Notes: generated by a model from the letters alone, not told the origin. Positions 1-25,300 are shown, counted from the stretch's first letter. The stretch: DNA of 64,000 nucleotides from Monocercomonoides exilis (GCA_001643675.2 LSRY02000004.1:371001-435000); one strand, 5' to 3'. Translations and numbers: made by a program.

Positions 1-281
1 AAGTGCTTTGAACCTTATTGAAAGAATAGCACATTTAATTAAGCTATTTATAAGAAATGTTTTGATTCTGCTTTCATTTCGTTTCATTTTTTTATCATTT
101 TTAAAAATATTTTTTCCTTTTTATTTTTACAACCTAACAATTACAAAGGCATCGTGTTTAAGTTGTTTTTTTTTTTTTTTTCACCTAAAAATTTAACAAA
201 AATGATTTTTCGAAAAAAACTTTCCATTAATTTTATAATTTATAAACTGTAACCTGAAAAAGCATCAACGTTCTTTCAAAA

Positions 282-496
282 ATATGGCTGATCCTTTTTG
301 AAATCATACTTCCGTTCGAGTTTTGATCAAATTTTAAATATCAATGGGATTTGTTTCAAAATTTGTTTTTCCAATCGCAATATCATAAACAATAAGTTTT
401 CACTATTTCAACTCATTTTTTTCCAAAATCCCATTGAAAATAAAATTTTGATCAAAACTCGAACGAAAGTGTGATTTCAAAAAGAATCAGCCATAT
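282..496. repeat. Imperfect inverted-repeat element (copy A of a dispersed family)
   Basis: The left arm starts ATATGGCTGATCCTTTTTGA at 282. Its reverse complement closes the element at 496 (ending GAATCAGCCATAT). The arms run about 65 bp and enclose about 80 bp. Related arms occur at 60831-61044 and, more distantly, at 46048-46510. No transposase is inside. The flanks share TTCAAA, which could be a worn target duplication. It is probably a non-autonomous DNA element; the superfamily is unknown. Confidence 0.65.
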
Positions 497-689
497 GCTT
501 CAAATGGCCTCGGTGGATGTGAAGTTTCAAAAATAAAAAGAAAAGGAGGAAAGGAAAAAAAGGGAAATACTAAATTCTGAGATATAAAATACGAGCTTCT
601 CATTTCCTTAAGCATTAACCAAAAAAATCAGAAATATTCAACGATGAAATAAGATAATATTTTTTTTTTTTTTGCAAAAAAGACAGTTT

Positions 690-865
690 TCGTTAAAAGT
701 TTACGAAAACATCTTCGAATCCTTCGTCCTCCATCTTTTCAAATTAAACCATTTTTGCTGATTTTCTTTTTGCTTCATCTGCTTCATTATCAATCTTGAT
801 ACTCCATCATTTTGAAAGAGTCAAAAAGAATTGCACACTTCCTTCAATCAAATAATCTTTCGTTG
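690..865 (-). pseudogene. Decayed fragment of a repeat-protein family (C-terminal part)
   Basis: One minus-strand frame reads through 865-690 with recognisable protein-like text broken by two in-frame stops (TGA, TAA). It includes NEADEAKRKSAKM and FEKMEDEGFEDVFVNF. I recall very similar strings (AKRKATKMEVFEKMEEEGYEDI) ending HEAT-like repeat proteins abundant in Monocercomonoides-type oxymonads; this comes from memory, not a search. The spacer pseudogene at 34850-35870 appears to be the same family. It is a non-functional remnant. Confidence 0.4.
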
Positions 866-1939
866 ATTGCTGCTGAAAATATCCCCAAACAAAATCATAA
901 TCACATTTTCAAAACATGTCTGAAACACAAACACTATCTGATGAAATCATTGCATTAAAAAGACAAAAAAACTTAGAGAACTATTTTGCTCCAACATTCA
1001 TTTGATATTTTCCCCCTCTATTATCTCCAACTTCATTTTCATCCTGTTTGATATCGATTTGTACATTTCAGATCTTTGTGTTGTTCTGTCACTTTTTCAG
1101 CTTTTTATTCTTTGTCAATTTTTATAAATGAAACACATTTTCCTTTGCGACTCTCTTTTAATGGTAATTTTTGATGATGATAACAATATCTAATGCAAAT
1201 GAAAGTGGAAATCATCATGATGGTGGAAATGAAAAAAAGATCGTTTTCGAATTTGAATGGAAAAGAATAATTTGAGCTCATTTTCATTAAATTGCTTCAT
1301 TTCTGATTGCTGGAGGCATATTGAAGAGTTTAGCAAATTCTTTATCCTCTTTTTTTCAATTTGTTTTTCCATCTTTCATGAAAAGAAAGCATCATCAAGC
1401 AACATAAATATTTGAATGCAATTGAACTTGAGTTGAATGAAAAATAGTAACTGATGGTAATAGAACATTTTGCTTCTTCAAGTGAAGTATATTTTAATAA
1501 TTCACAGATTCAATTTTTCTAACCAGAAAATCCTCAAGATACATTTTCATTCAAAATCTTTTTCTGTTTATTCTTTAAATATGCATTATAATAGATAGAG
1601 TCAGTAATTTATCGGGACCTTTTTTTTTAACGGTGCCAAATTTTATAAATTGAAAATAAAAATTCCCACTTTTTTCATATTTATTAACATTATCAGTATA
1701 TAAGCAAACCCTGAAAATACGGATAATTTCTTTTGAATACGAAGTCTATTTCCAATAAGGGGGAGATGGGAGGGTTAATCTTTTTCATCAAAATAAACAA
1801 ATAAATAGTTGGGAAACATGGTATGTGAAACCATTCAAATACGTATAAAATTTTAATAAAAATTTTATTTCGATGAAAATTGAAAATAAAAATTAATAAA
1901 TTAATAAATTGGACAGAAGATCAAAACCATAATAAAAAA
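866..1939. other. Non-coding stretch before the transposase
   Basis: This is AT-rich DNA with only short chance reading frames. A 29-codon ATG frame at 915-1004 has no support. On the minus strand near 1310-1370 a few residues (FAKLFNMPPAIRNEAI) look protein-like, perhaps a further remnant of the upstream decayed gene. A CAGTAATTTATCGGGACC string near 1602 resembles the end of a pogo/Tigger element, but no matching right end was found. Confidence 0.4.
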
Positions 1940-3393
1940 ATGAAAATTGCTGTGGAACAAAAGAGAATTGCTCGACAAAGGAAATTACGTGCTGCAATGA
2001 AATCTTTCAATTACAGAAGGATTGACAATCGGCTGGAACGGATGGCGCGCATTGTGGTGGATGGAGTTGTCAGGATCACGGATGCAATAATCTCCATGGA
2101 ATTCTCACGCAAAAGGATCAAAAATGCTGAACAGGTTTTGAGAAGCAAAAAGCTGGTTTCAAAAGTTGGAAGATCGCGATTTGTAAGCAGAGGCAAAGAA
2201 CAAATTGTGCTGGATGAAATTATCATTGAATCAAGATCTGGAAGCTATTTGCCTATTCGGAAAGTTCGCGAACTGGTTTGTTGTTCTTTAATAGTTAATA
2301 ACTTTAATAAAAATATTTGATGGAAAATGTAATTAATGATACAGACGACGAAGACGCCCCATTCATTAACGTTTCAATGGGAACCGCATACCAATTTGTG
2401 AAGCGCCATCCCGAGCAGAAGAGAAGTTTGCTGAAAAATGTTTATGTTAATCTCCTTTCAGTGTCGTGCCAAAGTGTTCTGCAGCCCTGGTATTCATTGC
2501 TGGACGGCTTACATGAAAAAAATGAATACTACAAAGAACTGATATTTAATATGGATGAGTCTTCACTGAGAGTTCCTACCAATTCTAAGCTGAGCGTGGT
2601 TCATCCAAAAAATGAAAATCCAGGATTTCGCAAAGAACCACCGAAAATGGCGAATTCCACTCTGGTCGCTGCTGTGGCTGCTGATGGATTTGCACTTCCT
2701 TCTGTGATTCTATGGCCTAGCAAAAGTCTTCCTGATGAAATGAAGCCGCTGCTTTCGCAGACTCCGGATATCTGGCCGAACGGAAGTGGTTGGATGGGCT
2801 GCAATCAGTTCAAAAAGTACGCACTTACAACACTCCTTCAAGAAATTATCGATCGCAGAAAGCACATGTCACTGGAAAACTCTCACTGCTTGCTTCCCAT
2901 CGACTCACACATTTCTTTCGCAGATCCGACAATCTGGAAAGAATTTCAAAAAGAAAATATCGACGTCGTCACCTTCATTCCTCACAGCACACATATCGTC
3001 CAGCCTCTTGACAGAGGAGTTTTCGCTGTTCTCAAAACAGAACGGCAAACAAAAAATGATCCTTTATCTTCGTCGACATCTTCATCGAAAAGAACAGCTC
3101 TTGTGGATGTTCTCCCTCAAGCAATTCACACCGCCCTCTCACCTGCTGTCATCAAAAAAGCCTTCGCAACGAGTGGAGTTCTTCACAACGAATCTGGACC
3201 GATTCTCATGTTGCTTCCAGAAACATCAGAATATCAACCTTCATCACATTCAAATAGATTCGACTTCTATGGAAAGTTAATAACTGATGAGAAGCTTCTG
3301 AATGATTGGAGTGAACATTTGGGAATTAAAGAAGAAAAAAAGTTGAAAAAGAAAAAAAAGTTGATGATGAAAAGAATTCTTCGGAAGAAATGA
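1940..3393 (+). CDS. pogo/Tigger-like DDE transposase (DDE_1), split by an intron or frameshift
   Basis: Two overlapping frames make one protein. The first (ATG 1940) has a basic N-terminus and an HTH-like segment ending GSYLPIRKVRELV. The second (to 3393) has VSMGTAYQFVKRHPE followed by a DDE_1 domain. All three catalytic acidic residues are present: FNMDES (codon 2554), LPIDSH (2902) and QPLDRGVF (3010), giving DD35D-type spacing. A 65-nt intron 2280-2344 (GTTGTT...ATACAG) would join the frames and give about 462 aa; a frameshift is the alternative. The C-terminus is Lys-rich, and a second Lys-rich frame starts at 3390, so the true end is uncertain. Pogo transposases cut and paste DNA at TA sites. 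No terminal repeats were confirmed, so it may be a stranded transposase or a domesticated DDE_1/CENP-B-like protein. Confidence 0.7.
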
Positions 3394-4141
3394 AAAAAGC
3401 AGAACAAAGAGAAGATAATGAGTTAGAGTCTTTGGTTGAAATGAAAAAAATAAAGAGAAAATTTGAAGTGAAAAAAGATGATCATGAAAATGAAAAGGAA
3501 AAAATCAATGTGATTGAAAGAAAAAAAGGAAAAAGAAAAGTTATACGTAAATTGGATTCGTCAATAGTTTTTTTTACTTTTCTTTTTTTTTTCTTGTTGA
3601 ATATCTTCTTCAGTGAAGTCATTCATCGGTCTGATTGAAATGCTATCTTTTTATTAGAAACAGATGATGCTTTGAATTTTATAAGAGCCACTCATAAGAT
3701 TATTCACACACTCCCAAAACTGATTTTTCTCACAGAAAAGTTATTGTGAACTTGATTATCAATAAATTGGGATTAAAAAAGTTACTTTGTAACAAATGAA
3801 TTTAGCATATATTCGGCTTACTTGCAATAAATCATTAAAATTAAGATTTGAAATAAAACTAATCAAATGTGAAAATGAAGAAGATTTTTAATAAATAGAA
3901 AAGAAATAAAAATTAAATGTGCACAAGCATTTAATCTTTCTTTTCCATAAATAAAGAATAAGATTTTCAAAATTCACAAACATTTAAGAATGGCAAACTC
4001 AATAAAAAATGTAACATTGATACTAAAAACTATAAATATTTAATCTATTTATTGCTTCAATCACGAAAAATCACGCACTGTCAATAATTATGAATTCACT
4101 GATTAATACAAGCAAATCAAGAATATCAAAAAGGAAGTACT
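3394..4141. other. Intergenic, AT-rich
   Basis: This lies between the transposase and the 3' end of the transporter gene. A Lys/Glu-rich frame at 3390-3638 may be a shifted tail of the transposase. I see no other gene, RNA or clear repeat. Confidence 0.4.
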
Positions 4142-6066
4142 TTACCAATTAACAAGCTTGACAAGATCAGTGTCAAAAATGATTGTAAGCGCTAATGAAC
4201 AAAGTCCAAGGAGTGCACCAAGCCAGAAAACAAACCATCCTAAAATGTATCCAAATCCTTTTTTGTGTTTAGCAGATCGAATAATTTGCTCACTTAAAAT
4301 TTCAGGTTCTATACATTCTGTTGCTCTATTCTTCTTGGCATTAATGTGATCATGTTCGCAAACAGTTTCAGAGCTAATATCCAAAATTTCAGTGATTTTC
4401 AATTCAGTTCTATTTCTTTCTTCTTTAAGTTCATGCAAATACATTAAGGCTGGAGCAATAAACGATACAACAACACCTGCTGTTGATCCAATAAGATCAA
4501 ATACGAAGTTGACTCTGTTCGCAAATATTGCCAGAATACTTGCGCATGCTACCAAGCAAGTTCCAATGACACAAGAAACAAAAGTTCCTTTTGAAATGAT
4601 AGTTCTTTGAAAATTCTTTTTGTTATCTTCACAAGCTTTTTCAACTTTGTCTTTTTTTGATTTTCCATCTGTCAATTGATTTTGCTTCTGAACGCTTTCA
4701 ATGATTTTGTTGCTGCTACATGAAGATTTGAGACTCTCCTCCTTGTTTGTACTTTCCATTTGTAATTCATTATCGTCTGTGTTGCAAAACAAACGATCAC
4801 ATGAGCCTAATTCACAAATCTTCAACGATGAATCACAATCTCCATAACAGCAATCGCTTGAAATTGCATCTACCTCAATTGCTATTTGATTCTTGGTGCT
4901 TGTTACGTTAACATTTTTTGGATGCTCTTGCTCTAATTTTGGATCATTTTCCATTGGCAAATCAATAGAATTATCTGCCTCGTTACATGCTTTTTCTTTC
5001 AAAATACTTAATGCCTTTTTGATATTTGACAGAAGACTCTGTAATGAAATCCGTGCAGGTAGTGAATTCATAGGGCAGCTAAAGATGAGAGTTAAAAGTA
5101 TTGCAATTTTGCTTGCAATTATTAAATAATCTTTATCTTCATACAAATCAAGAAAACTTCCAGAATCCATTCGAGAAAGTAGAATTCCACTGAACTGCAT
5201 GTATCCAAAAAGACCAGCAACTAAATAGAGTACAGCAATCAAAACAGTACCAATGACTCCTGCCCGGATCATTTTTTCTTTTGAATGATTTTCAAGCTCT
5301 CTTTGTATCAGGGGTATGTTTTGATGGCAGCTAAACACAAAACTCAGAGTTGAAAATGCCTGTATTATAGAAACGCTTGGATGAACCGCTTCAACATGAG
5401 TGAAATCTACATTTTCATTAAACGGAATAAAATATCGAATAACAACCACACAAACGCAAAATGTTATCGAACTTAATCCAAGGAATGAAGTAAATCGCAA
5501 CGAATTTAATGTTTTAAGCCAAGATAAAGGTTGTATGACTACTGTTGATAATATAATGATGATAAACCATGGCTTACACAAAATTGAATTTTCAGAAAAT
5601 CCAATTCCGCGAAAAAGCGATGACATAAAACTTCCAATCATAATTAAGCATGACCATAGAGTACCAAAAGTTGAGCAAAAATTACAAAATTCCACAAAAA
5701 TTGCACCTTTAAGACCAAACGCGTATAGTGTCATCTGAAGATATGCACATAAGTTTAATTACAATAAATAACTTGAAATAAAATAAATTACGAAGATAAA
5801 CAAACCTCTCCAAAAGAAAAGCAATTTGTCTTTTTTGATGTATAAGCAAGAAAATACAACGATGTTATGCATATTGTTCCCATTGATGTTAGGATAACTA
5901 CACCAGGAACGATGCCTGCCTTTGCGAATGCCAAAGGAATCCCCAGTAATCCTGGTCCAAGTGCAGAATTAACAAAATTAATGACAGCGGTAGGTAAGTT
6001 TGCACTTTTTTTGGTAATCACAGTAAATTTCTGTTGTTTCTCAAACTTTGGTAATGCAAATGTCAT
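4142..6066 (-). CDS. Amino acid/auxin permease family transporter (AAAP, SLC38/SLC36-like)
   Basis: Two exons: 6066-5806 and 5734-4142, with a 71-nt intron (donor GTTTGT, acceptor CTTCAG) in phase 0; 617 aa. Exon 1 holds a cytosolic N-terminus and the first AAAP segment (AVINFVNSALGPGLLGIPLAF). Exon 2 carries the remaining hydrophobic helices, including GSTAGVVVSFIAPALMYL, typical of the family's helix 9/10 region. About eleven membrane segments are expected. The family moves neutral amino acids, often with H+ or Na+, at plasma or lysosome-like membranes; the substrate cannot be told here. A hydrophilic insert of about 150 residues, rich in Asp, Glu, Cys and Ser, separates the middle helices (roughly residues 305-455). 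The gene is divergent from the kinase gene, 802 bp away. Confidence 0.85.
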
Positions 6067-6868
6067 GATTTTGAACGCTCTTTAGTTGATTAATCACATT
6101 TTGGGTATTCGATTAAATTATAATGGGTTAAAAAGAAAAAGATGCGTCATTCCTCGCTATGAAGGATATAAAAAAAAATATTAACCCTATAACTTACCAT
6201 AACAATATCATGAAAGGATAGAATGGTTAGTTATAGAGAGTTTAATGCTGTTATTGAATAGAAAACGAATTATTATTTTTAATTGCCGATTTATGCTATA
6301 GTTCTGATTAAAGGAAACTATTGAAAAGAGTCTCGTCCCCAATGTCGTTTTTCATTATAGACTAAACTCCGTGCGTTGCGAACTTTTGACAAATTACCAT
6401 TCATGGGTTCGATGATGTTATGAACGCACAATTTTCTTGTTCTGAATGTGTTTTTACTAAAATTATAACATGTTATTCTTATAAATTTGAGATTTATTGA
6501 AGGGCAATGTTTCATTTTTCAAAAATTGATTGTTTGCGAATTTTTGAAGTGTTCAAACAAATTAAAATTTTGTTTGTGAAGTTGAAAAAACGTTTTTTAT
6601 TTTCAAATTACTGTTAGCAGATTGAATGATAACTCATGTCTCGTTCAATGATATCTTTCTTTCTTTTTTTATGAATATTTTATGATACACATGAAAAAAG
6701 ATATTAAAAACTGATAGTTTTTGAAATGTTTTTTTTCCAAAAAGAAAATTAAATAATTTTGTTTTACATAATTAAACAGATTTTTGAAATTATCTTTTCT
6801 TGAAAAAACAACTCAAAACTTCGAAAAGCAGTTGAATTTCTCGATAAGACTTCCATAATAAAAATGAT
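6067..6868. other. Divergent intergenic region between transporter and kinase
   Basis: AT-rich, 802 bp, holding the presumed promoters of both flanking genes. A 65-codon minus-strand frame at 6318-6515 has no recognisable features. A GGTTCGATGATG string near 6407 is not part of a foldable tRNA. Confidence 0.4.
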
Positions 6869-18889
<12,021 letters not shown>

Positions 18890-19318
18890 GTGAACAGCCT
18901 TTGTGAATTTTTTGATTATTTTTTTAGTTGAAGACAAATTTATTCTTCTTTTATGAAGATAATTATTTTTGTGGTTTTTTTAATTGGAATTAGTAATTTC
19001 GGTAATATTTTATTTTTCATCAAAATATTTTTACAAGCATTTTATGATAATTTGCATTAATTTTTTGTACATATGACACAAATTAGTAGTTTCGAGAGAT
19101 ATATTTTTTTTGTGTGAAATATCTCTTATTTTCGTTTCTTTCTATTCAAATTATTTTTGTTTTATTTTATATTTATATAAAACGCAGGCTTAATATTGAA
19201 ACAATATTTGGTATATTTTATTTCGGGCATTTTATTTAGTTTGAAAAAAATTATCTATTGAATGAAGAAAATCCATCAGAACAATATTTGCTGCCCATAA
19301 TTATTTGTTCAAATTTTT
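18890..19318. other. Intergenic, strongly AT-rich
   Basis: 429 bp between the kinase stop and the next start, both genes on the plus strand. It must hold the terminator of one gene and the promoter of the next. I see no further gene, RNA or repeat. Confidence 0.5.
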
Positions 19319-22300
19319 ATGTCATCCTTACGCCCACCAGATTTGGTGGCAATTCCGCTCCCAGTGTCATACCCCATTCGATCATTTATTCTTAATGAAG
19401 CTTCTATTGTTCAGCCTGATATTTTTTCTATCTGCCCAATTTGTGATAAATCATTTTCAATATCAATTCCTGGGATAACTCAGCGTTATAACTGTCATTA
19501 TTGTGGACTTCCTATTTGCAATAAGTGTTTTGTTGTATTTTCTGATAAAGATATCCCTCAGCCATTTGGATATACAGGAAAAAGGTTCCAATATTCATGT
19601 AAATGCTGTTCTGCACTTTATCGTTTGAAGAAATTTTTATCAGTTTATAATTTTTTATTTTCCCCTATAATTATATTTTCGTTAGATCCTGATATGTATT
19701 CGTCAGATGATTTAAAAGAATTGATAAGAAAAAGATTGTCAATATTGGCATATGCTTCATTTTCGCATCCTTCTTTGAAGCAATTTTCATTATCTTTTCT
19801 TCCTCGCTGCTTCAAGCTCCATGAAAGTCACATTCAGTCCTGCAGTGTCCATCCAGAACTTATTTTAAATCGTGTTACAATATCTCTCATTAACTGCTTG
19901 ATTTATCATGAATCGTTCGTTCACCATTACACATCTGCGGGTTCGGATCAAACATCATTTGCAAATCAAGTTGTACCAGAATTGAAAGCACCAGTTCGCC
20001 CGATTTCTCAAACGAAAGAAAATTTGATGGGAACTAATAATCGAAATTCATCAAACATTGATAACGGTCATGTCGTCAACCAACCATGTGGATGTTTCCC
20101 TGTAACTGCTGAAAATATCATTGTGGAGCATTTTGTGAAAAGCGGAATTTTGATTCTTGCTCTTCTTTGGGTTGCGCATTTTAGCCCGATGCAGCCTGTG
20201 AGCTTGCAGTCTGCTCAGAGGCTGCTTAAACTGCGCAGACAGGAAAGAAGAGACAGAGTCCAAAGATTGAATGAAAACGAGACGAATTCGAATTTGGCAT
20301 TCAAACGAATCAAGTGGCGCTACGAAGACGATCTCAGAGACATCAGCAAGGCTGAAGAAATTCTTCAAGCATCAAATGGTAAATGTCATTTATTTTATAA
20401 TATTATTATTATGTTTTATTTATTCATTTGTTTGTTGCGTTTTCAAATATAATTTACACGATTTGAACGATTTTGTGTTATTTCTCCTCTAATTGCTGAA
20501 GAATGGGCCTCGCCAAAGCTCGACCTTTCGTTGATGGAGCCTTCTGTTCTGTTGCTGACATTGCTCCTTCGCACTCCATATGCTTTGTTTGCAGCTGTAT
20601 CATCGCCCACATCATCCCTCACAACTCAGCTTCTTCCTGTCGCTGCTGCATCGCTCATCAACCTCATATCCACAACATATCCCTCTTCTGCAACACCATC
20701 ACCTTCATCTTCTCCATCGCCATCCTCTTCTGCTTCTTCTTCTTCTTCTTCCTTCTTGTCATACGCAACTTCATCTTCCTTCGTTTCCTCCTCATTCACC
20801 TCGCAATATCCGTCACTCAACAATTCCTTAACCGGCCTGCCTCGTCGTCAAACATCTTACTCTTCTCTTAGTGTCGATGTCCGCATCAGCGCTCTTGAAT
20901 GCCTCCATCGCCTCTGCTGGACAGACAGCGGAAGAGACAGACTGGCTGCTCAAGGATTTGCTGTTCCGCTGCTGTTCTTGTTAGCAAGAGCTGAGAGGAC
21001 ATCGCTGAACTCAGAGCTGAGCGACGAATCAAGCGGATTGGACAGAAGAAACGACAAACTTCATTATGCAGAAGAAGACTCTCAGAAGACAGCGCTTTTA
21101 GTGAAGAAAAGCCGCACTTCTTCTTTTCTCCAATCGACCAAGCGGCTTCTGTGGACTGCTCTGCCACACACAGTGTCGATGCCTTTCATTGCGATCACGT
21201 CGATCAGAAAGCGAAGGGGCGTTGTGGAAGAAGGGTGCATATGCACTGGAGGCACACAACGCAGCATTTTGAGTGGAAGGAAGTTGATTGAACAGCAGAA
21301 GAAAAGAAATGGTGGATCAGCGAAAGTGGCTGATAACAAGATAGCACAGAGGCAGAGCAGTGAGAAAAAGAAGGAGAAAGAGAAGGTGAAAGAAAAGGAA
21401 AAAGAAAAGGAAAAGTATAAGACAAATGAAAAAAGAAGTGAGTTTGAAAACAAACAGAGCAGAACGAAAAAGATAGCTCTTGAATCGAATCCACCACATC
21501 CATACTTCATCAACCCTGTGCCATTGCATCCAACAGCCTCTGAAGAAAACACAAGCGAACAAGAGCAGCATGCAAAGGCAGATAACTCACTTGCACAAAG
21601 TGACTATTCAGCTGTGAGTGAAGAGAGCGAAGAGAGCGATGACTGGATTGAAAAGACGGTTTATCCATCGGCTCGCCTTGTTTCGCTGAGAGAGGCACAG
21701 CATCTGATTGAAGGAGATGAGCAAGCAAGGCTGAAGAGGGAGCATTTGATTGTTGCTCGCAAAGAAAGAAAGATCGCAAAAGTCAAAAAAATGATTGTGA
21801 AAGGGGAAAACTTGTCGAATTACTGTGATGTGTCGTCTTCAGAGGAAGATGAACAGATTCCTCAAGAAGACACCAAGACAGAAGAAGCTCCAGTTGATGT
21901 TTCGACAGACTCGCCTTTTCTGTCATCATACATTGAATCAGCATCTCAGTCATTATCGTCACCAACTGCATCTTCCTCTTCTCTGAATTCGACTTCTTCG
22001 TTCTCGTCTGCTTTTGATTCAGCTCGCTATCTCACCTCTCATTCAGCTGCATCTGCCCTTTCTTCCTCCATCTTCACCCCATCGCAACGCAAGCACTTGC
22101 ACCCCATTCGCTTCTCTGCTGCTCAGCTTGACCATCTTTTCTCCGCTCTTTCTTTGCTCTTCTCCTCTTCTCTCTCTGCTTCTCTTGCATCTGGCTCTGC
22201 TGCCACTCCATACAGCAGCACATTGCATTCATTTCCTCTTCAGCTCTCTTCAGTGTTCTTTTCTTTTCCTTCTCTTTCTGTTTTTCAAGACTTCGATCTC

Positions 22301-25300
22301 GACATCTCCTCAGCAATCGACTGTGTTGCTGACTATATCAGCGCATGTGCCGTCAGAAAGTCTGACATTGCACAGTACATTTTTGATGGCTCAGTGAATT
22401 CGCTTGGGACAAATGCATCGAAGGCTCATGAGTCTTGTTCTTCACTACTGCTGACACCGCTGATTCTGCATCTGGCGCATTCAATGTTCTCATTTCTTCT
22501 CTTCTGGCTGTGTGCCATTGAGAGAGAGATAGATGCTGTCAATCTGTTGACATCTGTTCATGACGAAGCACTCCCTGCATTTAGAAGTCCAAAAGACAAA
22601 ATGAAAATAAAAATGATGAATTCAAAGAAAAAGCACCTTGAAAGAAAAGAAGATGAAGGATCAAAACTGAATTTTGACAACAGTTCTGATTCAACCAGAA
22701 CTGATTTCGATGTCAAAACAACTCGTTCTCTTTCATTTTTCAATGAGACGCTCAATCGCTGTGCTTCGCTGCCAGAGCTTATAAGGAATCTGTTGAACAA
22801 CAGCATCCCATCGAACTTCAATCCGATGACTTCTTCTGTCTTTGTCAACTTTTCAAGTTCTTCGTCTCCTTCTCCTTCGAACAAACTATTGGAGAAGGAA
22901 ACAGAGCCAAATAACCAAAGTGAAGGTGTTGAATTGAAAGAAAAGGAATCTTCAATGGAGGCACAAAAAACAGCTTCTGAGACAAAAGAAGAGCCATCCA
23001 TCAAACAAGAAGAGAGTTCACAGGAAGAAAAAGCAGGAAAATCCTCCGGAGATTCTGAGGCTTTTTCAAAACGCAGCACGTGGGGAGGAACTATTGCAGG
23101 TTGGTTCAAACGAGGCGGGGACTCAAAAAATGCAAATAAATCAGATAAAAATAAATACAAAGCGAATAATACAACGGCAACACCAGCTTCTGAGCAGAGC
23201 AATCAAACAGAAGCTGTTGCAGTTAATCCATCAGCTGTGACAATGGCAACAGCAACAACAACAACAGAAGCAACAGAACCAAAAGGATCAAATGCAGTTA
23301 CAACATCAGTTGGCCATTCAGAAAACAAAAAATGTTCACAAGAAAGCACACGAAACAAAGAAGGAGAAGTGAATGATATACCAAAAGTGTTGCTTACACA
23401 AGAAGAGCAAGAAAAAGAATCAGCCAAAGAAATCGCACAGTCACCTGCCAAAACAAGTGGCACTTTCGCTTCTTCTGCCGATCTTCCTTCTCTTTCATCC
23501 TCTCCAGCGTCTTCTCCATCGCCAAAATCTCTCAAAGAACCTTTGACTTATTCGCCTTTCAGTTTCGGCCGTGTTTTTATGCCGTCTTCTGTGTTTGGTG
23601 ACTGCCCTGCACTCGATCCATATTTCTATTTTTCCATTGGCGAGCCTTCATTCAATCCTCATTCTGCTTCTTCGAGCTCATCTTCGGCAGCTCAGCGCCA
23701 AAGCGATGCTTCGAGTTCAAATATGTCATTTGGGGCTGCTTCTCCTCCAGCTTCTTCTTTAGCTATTGCTTCTGCTTCTGCTTCTTCTTCTTCTTCGCTG
23801 TTGAATTCTCCTTCAGCTTCTTATAAGCCCAGTTTCTCATCTGACTATTCATTTGAGGCACATCCTCTGTCGAATCAGCAAAGCATCGCCACATTCAACA
23901 TTTCTGAGCGTTCTTTTGTGCCAAAAAGCAATTACAGTGTTTCACAAGACTATTCACAATCATCTGAAAGCAATCAACATTTTGTTGAAAAATACAAAAG
24001 TTATTCTTCTTCTGCTCTGTGCAACATTCTCAAAACATCGCCTCTTTTCATTCCGATCGAAGGACTGGACATCAAATGGATCCTGTTCCTGTTTTTGGAG
24101 AAGCTCAGCCGTTTGGGTGTGCTGCTCATAGTTGTTATTCGCTTTTGTCATCTTCTATATTTAATTTTCTTTCTTTTAATTAATTATTATTATTATTATA
24201 ATTTCTGAATGTGAAATTTTCACATCTCCTTTTCTTTATCTTCAGCGCCTTCTTTTGTAGAGCGCCACAATCTGCAAGGAGCAATGCACGATTTTGCCAA
24301 GCAGTCATTTGAGCGTCTGAGCCATGTGATTTCGCAGATGCCCCAGCCGCCTTCGGAGCCTCCTTATTCGAAGCACAATCCCTCTCCAATCACAACGTTC
24401 TCTGACCTTCTGCTGAGCAACCTGACACTTGCACTGCTCTTTGAAGATATGTTTGACAAGGAAATTGTGAAGCCATCTGTCGAAAGAAGCGAGCTTTGTG
24501 TCTCTGCATCGTCAGCACTCTTTCCAGAAAAGAAGACAAACACACAAACATCAACAGCTGGATCTGCAAGTGCATCAGCTTCATCATCGTCATCATCTTC
24601 TTCTTCAATAAGCATATTTCATGCGCCAACATCAACGCCATTGCTTTCTGCTCCTTCACATCTTAACAGCGGTATTTCTTCTCTAACTGGTGCCTCTACC
24701 AGAAATTCCAGATCTCGAGCCAACGTTTTATCCGCCTCTCGTACATCTCGCTCAGATGCATCAAAACTTCCTCTTTCTTCTTCAACTGAGTTGGCACAAG
24801 TCCGCATTCAACAGAGTATAAAGACATCGCTTCCCACAAACTCCACACAGTCACTCGCTGCTTACTCGCTTTCCCGCCTGTTTGCGCTGCTCGGCCTGGC
24901 TTTCCAGATTTCTGTTGCTGTTCCGAAGCCTCTGAAAGGAAATGGATCTCAAATTGGTATTAGCAGATGGGATTCATTCACATTGGCATCTCAATCACAT
25001 CTGCATCTTTCGTATTTTGTTCCGCATCTCCTTTTGTCCTCCTATTTCCTCTGTTCTTTGTCGTCGCATTCTGAGAACAAAGGATCACCTGGATACAGTT
25101 CTCAGCAAGCGAGCAAATCGTTTTCTTCTTATTCTTCTGTCATTCCTTATCGCACCCAACGAAAGCCTCATGACATTCTCTTAGACATGATCAAGATGCG
25201 TTCTTTCTCTCCTTTTCCAAACTTTCTCCCTTTCTCGCTGCTCCATCCATCTTTCCTTCCTTCCTTCGACAGATTGCTTTCTTCAGTTCCAAGCAGCTCA

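Noticed and set aside
6400-6440. GGTTCGATGATG resembling a tRNA T-loop
   Set aside because: No acceptor, D or anticodon stems can be paired around it.
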